DNA from: Ischnura elegans
Taxonomy: Eukaryota; Arthropoda; Insecta; Odonata; Coenagrionidae
Direction of reading: 5' to 3'
NCBI RefSeq assembly: GCF_921293095.1
Contig: NC_060248.1
Location: 79,057,243-79,121,242, forward strand
DNA: 64,000 nt
In this document: piece by piece, positions 35,105 to 45,137 of the stretch
Layout: each line of letters opens with the position of its first letter
Numbering within the stretch: the first letter of the stretch is position 1
Notes under the pieces: model-generated
The model's input: only the letters and a program-made list of their open reading frames with translations
Told to the model about the DNA's origin: nothing
The model's database searches: none
Position numbers and translations under genes: made by a program

Positions 35105-35238
35105 TATCAATTTTGATTTCACTGGACATATATATGTACAAATAGAGTCCTCGCTCAAAAAAACGTATGCTAGTCATCTAGTAGATTTTTATGATATCCA
35201 CTAAATTGAAGACATTTTCTAGACTTCTAGTAGATATA

Positions 35239-35313
35239 GAATCCGCTCAGCTGGCAGTGTCTGGAGCATTAACGCTCATCTCCTATTCCCCAATCTTGGA
35301 GGTGAGTGTTTAT
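35239..35313. repeat. 75-bp exact copy of hairpin segment, cut by E2
   Basis: Matches 34,910-34,984 base for base and stops exactly where the E2 tip (CCCACACAGCAC, 35,314) begins. So E2 interrupted a second hairpin copy whose remainder is not in the window. Confidence 0.85.
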
Positions 35314-35520
35314 CCCACACAGCACACAGACACCTTTCGGACATCCGGTGATTGTCCGCCAAGTGGCCTATGGACGTCCTACGGACGTGCGAATTCATGC
35401 CAAAGGATGTCCGCTGCAAGTCCGCATGTCAGTAAAAAAGGTGGCCTACGGACGTCCTGAAAGTGTCCGCTCCGGACACCTTGAGGACACGTTTAGGTTA
35501 GGATTGCATTTTGTTCGATA
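35314..35520. mobile_element. E2 element, left end with GGACGTCC words
   Basis: Tip CCCACACAGCACACAGACACC, followed by words built on a GGACGTCC palindrome (TATGGACGTCCTACGGACGTG, TACGGACGTCCTGA, CCGCTCCGGACACC). A patch of the same word (GCGACGTCCGCAGGACATT) appears at 42,630. No right tip CTGTGTGCTGTGTGGG was found, so E2 either lost it or extends past the window around all later insertions. Confidence 0.65.
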
Positions 35521-35629
35521 CAAATAAATAATAGGTCCAGACAAGAATTTAAATAAATAAGGCATCAATTCCATGCAAAATATTTATTTGGCTTCTTAAA
35601 ATAATACAATGTAAGAAACTACATACATA

Positions 35630-35736
35630 TTATTTAATTTTCTTCTTCCCCTGCAACCGCTCCTTGGCGTGCCTTAGCCAGTTTTGGATGGCAACCTCCA
35701 CATCTTTTTCAGCGGTCATGCTCTCCTGCATTGCTC
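35630..35736 (-). CDS. E2 accessory-gene terminal exon
   Basis: Minus strand: acceptor TTACAG|GAGCAATG, entering one base into a codon, open for about 35 codons to TAA (35,630-35,632). The core AIQNWLRHAKERLQGKKK has the same W-L-x2-A-x2-R pattern and phase as the last exon of the intact E8 accessory gene. No clear upstream exon was found between here and 37,084. The tail is highly basic. What the domain does is unknown. It lies just inside the E2 word array, as the E8 terminal exon lies near its end. Confidence 0.55.
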
Positions 35737-37083
35737 CTGTAATAATGAAGTATATAAACATTTCATTGTAGCAAGAAATTGTATCTTGTACGTAACAAGC
35801 AGATTACATAAGACAGGACGCTACAGTCTTATTAGTCACGTGTTTAACATTCTTAAGGTTTCAAAATTAGGAAACCTGTCCATTAGAGGCTGAATACATT
35901 TTACAAACTTTTCTTTGACTTTTTCTTGTTCTTAAATAAGAAAAGATTTTGAGTAAAAATATTAATATGTTAGTTATGTATATATTATGATTAAGAACAT
36001 TTTTCATAGAACAATTGTTGCACTAGATTTTAATCCCAAATATGAGAAGACTGTTTGCCTGTTAGACCCTGGTGCACCATTTAGCAAAAAATTCTTTGAT
36101 CCATCCTTGCCAGACAGCTAAATAGAGGTCTCGAAAAAGATATTGGAAAAAGCATTCAAATGGAGGATTTCTGAACAATTGGTCTCTGCTTGAAGATTAT
36201 GACTACACTAGAGTGAATTGTGGAGGTAAAGAAAAGTGTTACAAAAGCTGGAGCTAAGGAAGACTAATGCAGAAGAGCTGAATATGATATAGGAGTAAAG
36301 GAAACTAGAAAATTTAAAGGAGGAAGTTTAAGTGGACTAGATCTCTTGGGATTAGTGTGAAAACAGCCACACTGATTTGGCACACAAACTAGTTAGCTGC
36401 ATTGGCCGAGATGCAACTTAAAAAAATAGAAACTTTGAAAAACTTGCTGTAGTTAAGGCCATTCCATGATTTAGATCTCCGAATTCTTCCAATCTTAATA
36501 ATTAAAATAGATCTTCTAATGTAGTCTGGTATCGAGGCAAAAGTGACAACCTAGCTCACTGGCAATATTCACATTTCGACAGAGACATAACAGGGGAATA
36601 GCAGCCAAGGCCTGCTGTGAGCTACTGAAATTTCTATAGCTCCTACAATAACACCTACTTCAAAACATCTTAGTTAGCTAGAGCTACTAGAAAATAGTAG
36701 CTTCTGTAGTACTGTGCAACTACCATCCCTGTTGAATAAGTTATCCCATTCTTAAGTTCAACAGGTGTTATACATCGAACTTTTATAGAGCATGAGATCC
36801 TTTTCAACCATGTTTTTGGTAATTATACCTCCCATATGCAGAACAAAAATTTTTTTCAAATGTTTGAATTACTTGGTAGTGGAATCTGCATCTGAAAATA
36901 ATACATAACAATACTATTTTCTCTACCTTTAGCATGGAAGGGTGAACCTTGTATTACAAGATGTTTAATAATTATTTAAATTTACTTTATATGAGCTCCC
37001 TTAACAGTAGCAACTTGCCAAAAAAGTATCCAGACCAAAATTATTCCTCCTTGCCCAAACCTATATAATAATCAAACTAATAC

Positions 37084-37173
37084 TTACACCTCTCTCTCAT
37101 GCCTTGCTTTAGCATGTTCCAGCCAACTCTTCACTGTAACTTCCACACTAGAATTGATGGCTGTATCGTCCTG
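37084..37173 (-). pseudogene. accessory-gene terminal exon, 3' part, split by E3
   Basis: Minus strand, open to TAA at 37,084-37,086 with the core VTVKSWLEHAKARHEREV. It begins abruptly at the E3 left tip (37,174). Its missing 5' piece is at 40,883-40,896 on the far side of E3. In silico removal of E3 with one TG copy leaves an uninterrupted frame entered in phase 1, as in the sister exons. It may be a second or alternative last exon of the E2 gene, or belong to an older element. Confidence 0.6.
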
Positions 37174-38839
37174 CCCTGGTGAAAATAAAGTGTGCAAAAA
37201 CCGTGCAGAAAGTGTTCGTAAAGCGTTCTGAGAAGTGTGCAAGAAATGTGAAAAAAGCGTGCATTGTCCTCCAAAAGTGTGCAAAAAGTGTGAGGAAAGC
37301 GTGAATTGGGACTACTAAAATGTGCATAGCGTGCAAAGAGTGTGAGAAAAGCGTGCAAAGAGTCTGAGAAAAGAGTGCATTGCCCCCCAAAAGTGTGAGG
37401 AAAGCGTGCATTGGGACTACTGAAATGTGCATTAAGTGTGAGAAAAGCGTGCAGAGTGCCTTAAAAGTGTGAGACAAGCATGAATTGGGTCATTGCATTG
37501 CATTGCACGAAATGTGTGAAAGGAGCATGCAAGAATTTAGAATCATAACCCCAATGAAAATTTTATAAAGACTGTGTAAATTGTACAACAATTTGGCTTG
37601 ACACAATTTGTGTACATAGTTTACAATTGACACAGTTTCATACATTGTATAAAAAAGTGTCCACTACACACAAATTGTGTAAAGCCAAATTTTTGTACAA
37701 TGTACACATTCTTTATACAATTTGTAAACAATTGTACGGTTTTACTGAGAGCAATGGATAAATATCCAATGAAAGTTTAACACTTTCACTCACTTTCTTG
37801 GTAGTTTATTTCCCTTAACATCAATCTTTCAAATTATTTTATAAGAGAGGCAACACAGGCTTAAAATACCACCAATAGTGGAATAATAACTGCCAAAATT
37901 AATGGGCCAGAACCAGCAGGGAATCATTGAATTTAATTACTTTTAGGTAAATCATTAGATGCAGGGTAGCCATAATAATACGATCAGATAATGAATAAAT
38001 CATAATGTAATCTAAACATGGAATCCCCAAATACAGAGTACGATTTCTTACAATGTAAAAGATTATGCATTTGATACCGATTTTCTTCATTCCTCTTTCC
38101 TAATGCTCGGAATAGTCTGAGGAATAACTACAGCCACACTCTCAAAATGATAAATCCAAGTTTTCACAGGAGGTACTATCACAAACGTCACATTCAATAT
38201 TATTGGCAGGGGGGGGCAAAGAAAGAGACTTGATTTCAACTTTAATTGGAGAACTCGCAAATGTTCAAGAGCAGCCACTTTGCTCATGCTTGCTCCTATA
38301 CATCATTAATATTTGTACCCCCTTTTAAGTAGAAGTGGGAGCCCCACTAGCGTTGGGAAGAATGTGGTCCTCCAGCATCAATTGACGAATAATGTATCTC
38401 CATCAGCCTCGTCGTTGCCATTTCTGGGTTAGCATAGTCCATTTGCACCTCCTTGGGCTCTTAATCCTCCTGCTGGAGCTTAAGAATTTTTCTCTTTCTA
38501 ACTACAGGCGATCTGGAGAGACTAAGGTGTCGTGATCCTGGCATTCCAATATGAGGCGTCACTGTTTCCTTTATCCTCAAAGGGCCTCACATCATTTCCC
38601 AGTATGTGTACTTTTCTGCATCCTCTTCCAACTGTAAGGCATTTGTGAAAAATGTACAAATCAATTCTTAAATGATAACGATTGGAAAAAGTTAAATTGA
38701 TGACTATGATTTAAACAGATTCTTTATCACCTTAATTCTTCGACATTTTCCCAATGGGTATTCATTTTCGAGAAAAACCCTTCATATACGAGTTAATTAA
38801 GATTGAGACTAATAAGAAAAATATGTTCCATATACTCAC

Positions 38840-38992
38840 ATTTACATAGCACAGCAGAGATGGGTTGATACTGATAAAGGTATCTTCTTAAATCACTTCG
38901 TGCCGCTAAGAGCCACTGTTTCCGGGAACATTATTCTTCCAATACCTTTTGCCAGTCTTCACTGCGAAACACAGATTATTTTCCTCCTCCAT
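38840..38992 (-). pseudogene. E4 first exon relic, possibly THAP-like
   Basis: Minus strand, ATG at 38,990-38,992, then about 150 bp to AAAT|GTGAGTA. It is clearly homologous to 44,981-45,137 (+ strand) in E6, including the start (MEEEN), CF(A/V)V and the shared QWLLAAR-DLR piece read across frames, and the first 150 bp of the intron. The W-x2-A-x-R-x-D pattern followed by a late C-x2-H recalls a THAP finger, but frames are broken in both copies, so the label is tentative. Confidence 0.35.
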
Positions 38993-39528
38993 TGCGTACT
39001 CCAAAGTAAATTTGCTTGTAAAACAAGATTTTACAGCACAGCTCATATCGCAAAGTCACAAAGTAGAGTAACTACGAATGTAATCAAAGTTTCAGTTGCT
39101 GTTACCCATATTAGCATGGGGAGATGGCGATGTTCGTTGCGTTGGGTTGGGTCACATGACATACAAGATGGCCGCCGGTCATTTTGGCGCAAGTTTCAAA
39201 ATATGATTTTTAATCCAAGATGTTTAAAAAAGTTCGTAATATAATTAATGGGCATAAATTTGTAACTTCAGTTTTTTAAATATGTCAAATATATATTTTC
39301 CGTAGTTACCAAAAGTTGTGCAAATACTTGCTTGTCCCTGTTTGCATATTTTGTTGCCTTAAATTTACTAAGGTGGATCACATATGAAGATTATATTAAT
39401 GCCATTATATTGGTATATTACTAAAATGCTGATTAAGTACATATTATTAACACCTGATATCCAAGTTTCCAGTTTTATCGTTACCATGGAAGCATTTGTT
39501 TTTAATGCACATTTTAAACGGATCCTTT

Positions 39529-39788
39529 CAGAGGCGAAGCCAGGAATTTTGTTCGGGTGAGGGAGGTCCAAAAGCAGGGGCGGAAATTTTTGAAAAACAC
39601 GGCATTAAATAATGGGTTTTAAACCAATTTTAACACTTTTCATAATCGAAAAAAACTTCATTTGTTAAAGAAATATTTAGTAAATTCATGATTTTTCAAT
39701 ATATTGTTTCCTTTTATGAGGGAAAATAATTGTATTTTTATATTTCGAGGGGGTCCGGAACCCCTGGACCCCCCTGGCTACGCCACTG
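39529..39788. mobile_element. MITE family M1, inverted copy inside E4
   Basis: AGAGGCGAAGCCAGGAATTT at the left and GGCTACGCCACTG at the right. The core is the reverse complement of 28,479-28,722 (AATCGAAAAAAACTTCATTTG). Confidence 0.75.
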
Positions 39789-40012
39789 GATTCTTTCGCA
39801 TAAATTTTTGTATATTGTATTCACTTGTGTAAATTGTATACCGTGTAAACAATGTATGAATTTCCATACAGGCTCTAAAAATGTTTATAAAATGTCTATA
39901 CATGCGGTATATAATGTACAACTTTTAAACAGACTACACAATTATATATCAAATGTGTACATTGTACCTATCCTGTGTAGAAAATTGTGAACAAATTTAT
40001 CATTGGGGAAGT

Positions 40013-40830
40013 GTGCAGAAAGCGTTTGGTGAAGAAGTGTGCTGAAAGAGTATGAGCGTGCAAGAAGTGTGCAGAAAGCGTTCGGTGAAGAAGTGTGCTA
40101 AAAGTGTGAAAAGAGCGTGCAAGAAGTGTGAATGAAGAGCGTGCAAGAAGTGTGCAGAAAGCATTCGGTGAAGAAGTGTGCTAAAAGTGTGAAAAGAGCG
40201 TGCAAGAAGTGTGAATGAAGAGCGTGCAAGAAGTGTGCAGAAAGCGTTCGGTGAAGAAGTGTGCAGAAAGTGTTCGGTGAAGAAGTGTGCTAAAAGTGTG
40301 AAAAGAGCGTGCAAGAAGTGTGAATGAAAAGCGTGCAAGAAGTGTGCAGAAAGCATTCGGTGAAGAAGTGTGCTAAAAGTGTGAAAAGAGCGTGCAAGAA
40401 GTGTGAATGAAGAGCGTGCAAGAAGTGTGCAGAAAGAGTTCGGTGAAGAAGTGTGCAGAAAGTGTTCGGTGAAGAAGTGTGCTAAAAGTGTGAAAAGAGC
40501 GTGCAAGAAGTGTGAATGAAAAGCGTGCAAGAAGTGTGCAGAAAGCATTCGGTGAAGAAGTGTGCTAAAAGTGTGAAAAGAGCGTGCAAGAAGTGTGAAT
40601 GAAAAGCGTGCAAGAAGTGTGCAGAAAGCATTCGGTGAAGAAGTGTGCTAAAAGTGTGAAAAGAGCGTGCAAGAAGTGTGAATGAAGAGCGTGCAAGAAG
40701 TGTGCAGAAAGCGTTCGGTGAAGAAGTGTGCTAAAAGTGTGAAAAGAGCGTGCAAGAAGTGTGCAGAAAGTGTTCGGTGAAGAAGTGTGCTAAAAGTGTG
40801 AAAAGAGCGTGCAAGAAGTGTGAATAGAAC
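40013..40830. repeat. minisatellite in E3 right end
   Basis: Tandem higher-order units of roughly 60-110 bp are built from GCGTGCAAGAAGTGTGCAG, AAAGCGTTCGGTGAAG and AAGTGTGCTAAAAGTGTG. Several units are near identical, so they expanded recently. The long minus-strand frame through it (40,548-40,000) is a by-product of the repeat, not a gene. Confidence 0.9.
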
Positions 40831-40882
40831 TGTGCGCACACTTTTTGCACGGTTCTCTGCACACTTTATTTTCACCAGGGTG

Positions 40883-40896
40883 GTTCAGTGCAACAT
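40883..40896 (-). pseudogene. accessory-gene terminal exon, 5' part, split by E3
   Basis: Minus strand: CTTTACAG|ATGTTGCACTGAAC, then the TG duplication and E3. It joins 37,173-37,084 in frame. 40,897-41,300 upstream holds an unidentified 65-codon minus-strand frame (41,212-41,015) that may be another exon of the same gene. Confidence 0.5.
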
Positions 40897-41212
40897 CTGT
40901 AAAGAATGAAGACAAATAAGTATACAGACAATTATAAGAAGAGAGACATACAAACTTATAAATAGAGATAGGAACTAAATAAAAGTACAGTTAAGCTATT
41001 TTTATTCAACTCCACTACATGAAAGCTATAGTCAGTAAATGCCTCCAGGTAAATATATCAGGTTCACGATACTCTACACCAAAATGTGTACCGATGGCTG
41101 TACGAAAAGATGCACAAGTTCTATTTTCTGGGTATAAGATTTCATGCAGCAGTTTGAGCAAATAAATGAACCATGTAACATAGCCGTAAGGTTTGTTTAC
41201 ACAATATATCAC

Positions 41213-43183
41213 TTATAATTAGACCTTGTTTAGATTCATCCCAAGTTTCTTACAGTCGTCCTATAGTTTCCACTAAATTAAATGCATGGATGACTAATAG
41301 CACAGTTACTTAGTTTGTAGTTAAATTAGTTTATAGTTTAGTAGGTTAGCAAAGTTTGGCAGAAAAAATATATTAAACGCTATAAAAGTTACGTCGGCAT
41401 TGTAATTTTTTAATCCCTAAGCCTTATCTTTACTGACATAATAGATCATTTATTTATTTAGGACCTAAAATTTTTAATTATTAACCTAGTTCCATCAAAC
41501 AGATAAAGAGTATAAAAACTTTTAGTAAAAAGGCTAAACATTGGTGGTTATCCTATCATAACATTAATTTTCTTTTTCGATGCGTGCGTGAATATACATA
41601 TCGAAAGAAATCACACGGTGTAGTCCGATTTCAAAGAATTAATAATTTACGTGAAACCTATTAATCATGCATGCGTGTTGCAAAATCCCCCGGTTACACG
41701 TAAGTACAATTCCTAGTTATATTTATTGCCAAGAACCCTACTTGATTTGATTTAGGAACGGAACCAAACGGACCGTTTGGACTTCCAACAAATTCAGCCG
41801 TAGGCCGTAGCCTACGTTATCAAAACAACAGATTCTATTTTATACGCTAGCACTTACATTATTTCCTATACGTTCTCGCGTACAGAGACTATAGTACAAG
41901 AACTTCCACTTTAAATTATATCATGAAAACAAGGAACAAAAGCGAAAATTTCACCATGAACAACGGAAAAAGACGCTACCTTTAGTTGCCAAGTAACGGT
42001 TTTACCAAGACGGTCATGTTGTTCCAAGCAGAGCCATATTTTTCCTCGAGATGTTACAGGCTGAGTTATAAGAAATATAAGGAGCATGCGGAAACACTAT
42101 ACTGCCGCCAGTGAACGCCAAGAAAAAATTATTTAGATGTCACATCAAACTTACTTGGAATACAGCTGCATCTTTGCACCCGCCAAACCACCATGCTGTC
42201 TCCGGTGTTCCGTTCCGGTTCCTCTGTTGGAACGGAGGAATGTGGAGAAACATGGGAGAACACCTTCCAGTATCGCGGAGTAGCGGTAGATTCAAAATTC
42301 GTTCGCCACCAAAAAATCTAGAATTTCAATATAAAGTAAAGGTACGGCAGTACTTACCTTCTATTGCCTATCCTTAAATTGGACAATTACAATGTCTAAT
42401 CTGGGAATGAGGCCATCGATGCCGTGATAATTTTAGGAGAATTCTTACCATTAAAAATTAAAATGAATTTAAAGCGTTATGTTTCATTAAAATACTTTCC
42501 AATCAATCGCCTCTGAGCTTTTTTAATCCCTAGAGAGTAAATATTAATTAATCAATAAGTTGAAAGAGTTCATTTAACCTGTAGGAATGGAATGTCCCCG
42601 AGACGGCTACGCGACGTCCGCAGGACATTGGTACATAATATAAAATTTCAGTAAAAATAGATAAATTCCATTATTCCTGTTGTTAATTTTTGTAAAAGTT
42701 GCTAAATTTGTTTACCTTTAAGTAATTTTTATAATCATGAAAGAGTACGCGGGTCTATTGTTCATCCAACGCTTCTCAACCGTACAACATGCGGAAATTT
42801 TTAATTTTTTGAAAGTTGCTAAATTTGTTTAAAATTTAAAAATTGTTATAAATAATGTAGAGTCATAAGTTCGTTCAATTGTTGTTGTTTAACCCGTAAG
42901 GCATGTAGAAATTTTTAACGCTCGTAAATGTTACTTAAATTGTTGCTAACTTTGTTTAAACTTAATTAATTGTTATAAACAATGTAAAACTTAAAAATAG
43001 CGTACATTTGTTGTTCTTAAACTATAGAAGCGGTAAAAATGTCAAATTTTTTTTTCGTTAAATAGTTTATAATTTCCTCCCAGAGTCCACACTCCAACAA
43101 GAGGATTACATTTGGTTACCTAAAATAATCCTCAAAATATCTCTTCCTCCACGAAAAATTTCCTCTTCCTCGATCGGGAGGAA
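41213..43183. other. no recognisable gene; word patch and tandem repeat
   Basis: AT-rich. 42,595-42,640 has E2-type words (GCGACGTCCGCAGGACATT). 42,690-43,060 contains about three diverged units of roughly 120 bp (GTTGCTAAATTTGTTTA, then AATTGTTATAAA(C/T)AATGTA). The rest was not identified. Confidence 0.45.
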
Positions 43184-43490
43184 CCCTGAGAGCACAAAGT
43201 TTGCAGAATACCACATGTAAACCAGATGTAGACGTCTATATGTGGTATACAGCAAACCTAATGGTTTGCCGTATACCAAATGTAGGAGACTACATTTGGT
43301 CTACATCAGGTCTACATTCGGTCTACATTAGGTGCAAATGTCTTCCTTTTTTGGTCTACTGGTAACTTATAATGGTATAATTTTGGTCTGCGGTAATACC
43401 AAATGTAGACGTCTATATATGGTCTACATCAGTGGCAAATGTCGCCCATTTATGATAATTTTGTTCTACGGTTACACCAAATGTAGGCGT
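43184..43490. mobile_element. E5 element, left end with TGTAGAC words
   Basis: Tip CCCTGAGAGCACAAAG, preceded by AA. Then come arrays of ACCAAATGTAGACGTCTA, GTAGGAGACTACATTTGGT and GGTCTACATCAGGTCTACATT. Similar GTCTACA/TGTAGAC inverted modules lie at 63,183-63,489, after the right end of E6. The right tip CTTTGTGCTCTCAGGG is not in the window. This suggests E5 surrounds E6 and ends beyond 64 kb. Confidence 0.6.
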
Positions 43491-44980
43491 AATTTTTTTT
43501 ACAAATACATACATTTTATACTGCTAATCTTATAGCAATATGTGATTTTAAACTGAAACGAATTTATGGCAATTTTGATGATTATCTCCGAAGAATTATC
43601 AATTATATCTATTATTAACATAGGATGCAATGCCTAATTAGCCGTGCTGTTGAATTTGTTAACGACGCATTAGCGGAGAAGGTGATTGATATTGGTATCC
43701 CTCCGAAAATGCTAAAAATCCATCACGAATACTTAGGAGAACCTTAATTACAGACAAAAACACTGAACTCCTATGAAATAACAAATAATCGGTTGCTCTG
43801 CATTCTTTTCGTGTATGTAGCGGGGTTTGGAAAGCAATAATGCCAATTCAGGGAGCAAAAGAAAACGCTTTCTAAAATAATGAAAAATAACTTTTAGGCA
43901 GTTATCTATGAAAAGCAATATACAGTTAAAGAAACACAAGACATGCACTTATTGTAGAAAGAAACTTTTATTTCATGATAACATGACAAAGCTTCACCAT
44001 TTCCTTGGTTTGACGAATACGAATTCACAGCTAGTGTATGCACATAATTCACATTTGAAATCGCGAATCGGTTCCGCTGCCAACACAAACACACACAAGC
44101 AACAACGTATTTCAATAATATAGGTAAATCCACAAGCGATATACTAGCACATACCATAAAAACATAGTGGGAAATAGGCAAATATAATCATAAAAAACTG
44201 GAAGTCACTACCATACTTATATTAATCACGTCCCAGATAGCATGCAAGCTTGCAGCAAACTTGTCATAGGCTTGTCCTTGGCTTGTCACGACAAGCCTTG
44301 TCGTGGCAAGTTTGCAGCAAACTTGCTGTGACAAACCTATTCTGGCATGAAAGCTATGTACAAGCTTGAATAAAGCTTACAAGTTATGTGAACACATACA
44401 AGCCGTAGACTTGTACATCACACCTGCAGAATACATGCCATATTGCACCCATAGCAGATTTGTCATATCATTCCTGCAGCAAACTTGCCATATCACACCT
44501 GCAGCAAACTTGCCATATCAAACCTGCAGCAAACTTGCCATATGGCGCTTGCAGCAAACTTGCCATATCAAACCTGCTACTACCCACACATAGCATGTTA
44601 GCTAACGTGAAGCTTGACTTTTCCTTGCCATCTCAAGGTTGAATTTTTCATGCCTCTTTCCAGCCTATTTGGCTTGGTTGTAAGATTTTAATAATATGTA
44701 CTTAATGAGAATTATAGTAATATAACAATATAATGTTATTTGATATAATTATCTTCATACTCATAAAAAAACTCAAGTATAAAACTTTTCCCATTATATT
44801 ACGAACTTATTTTAATATTTTGGATTAAAAATCGTATTTTGAACTCGCGCCAAAACGCCCGGCGGCAGTCTTATGTACCACGTGACCTAACGGTTGCCGT
44901 TATTTTGTGATTGTGAATTTAGCTGTGAAGGCTGTGAAGTAAAATCTTGTTTTACAAGCAAATTTACGTTGAAGTATGCT

Positions 44981-45137
44981 ATGGAAGAAGAAAATCCGTG
45001 TTTCGTAGTGAATACTGGCAAAAGGGGATTGGAAGATTATTGAATTCTCGGAAGCAGTGGCTTTTAGCGGCACGAAGAGATTTAAGAAGTTGCCTCTGTC
45101 AGCATCTACTCATCTCTGCTGTGCTGATCATGTAAAT
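44981..45137 (+). pseudogene. E6 first exon relic, possibly THAP-like
   Basis: ATG (MEEENPCFVV) followed after a frameshift by a QWLLAARRDL segment, ending AAAT|GTGAGT. It is homologous to the E4 exon at 38,840-38,992, although E4 and E6 have different tips and words. This shows that the two families share an ancestral gene. Stops interrupt it. The zinc-finger reading (C...C...C-x2-H, THAP) is tentative. Confidence 0.35.

Larger units (their letters stand above)
37549..40008. mobile_element. E4 element (TTGTACAA words)
   Basis: Left end CCCCAATGAAAATTT, right end AAATTTATCATTGGGG, with AA on both sides (37,547-37,548; 40,009-40,010). The words AAATTGTACAACAATTTG, AATTTGTGTACATAG, TACAATTTGTAAACAATTG and TGTACAACTTTTAAACAG fill the ends. 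The interior keeps one recognisable relic, a 5' exon at 38,840-38,992 (minus), plus an M1 MITE. Non-autonomous. Confidence 0.85.
37174..40880. mobile_element. E3 element (GTGTGCA words), with E4 nested
   Basis: Left tip CCCTGGTGAAAATAAAGTGT and the inverse of ACACTTTATTTTCACCAGGG at the right, more than 20 bp identical. TG flanks both sides (37,172-37,173; 40,881-40,882). Ends are filled with GTGTGCA(A/G)AAAG, AAGCGTGCA words. Its own sequence is only about 1.25 kb: 37,174-37,548 plus 40,009-40,880, with no gene of its own. E4 is inserted in the left word array. E3 sits inside a coding exon of an accessory gene. Confidence 0.9.

Noticed and set aside
40000-40548. 182-codon minus-strand frame with repeated LHALFTLLAHFF
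   Set aside because: It is the translation of the E3 minisatellite. It has no start context and no non-repeat sequence, and its periodicity follows the DNA repeat.
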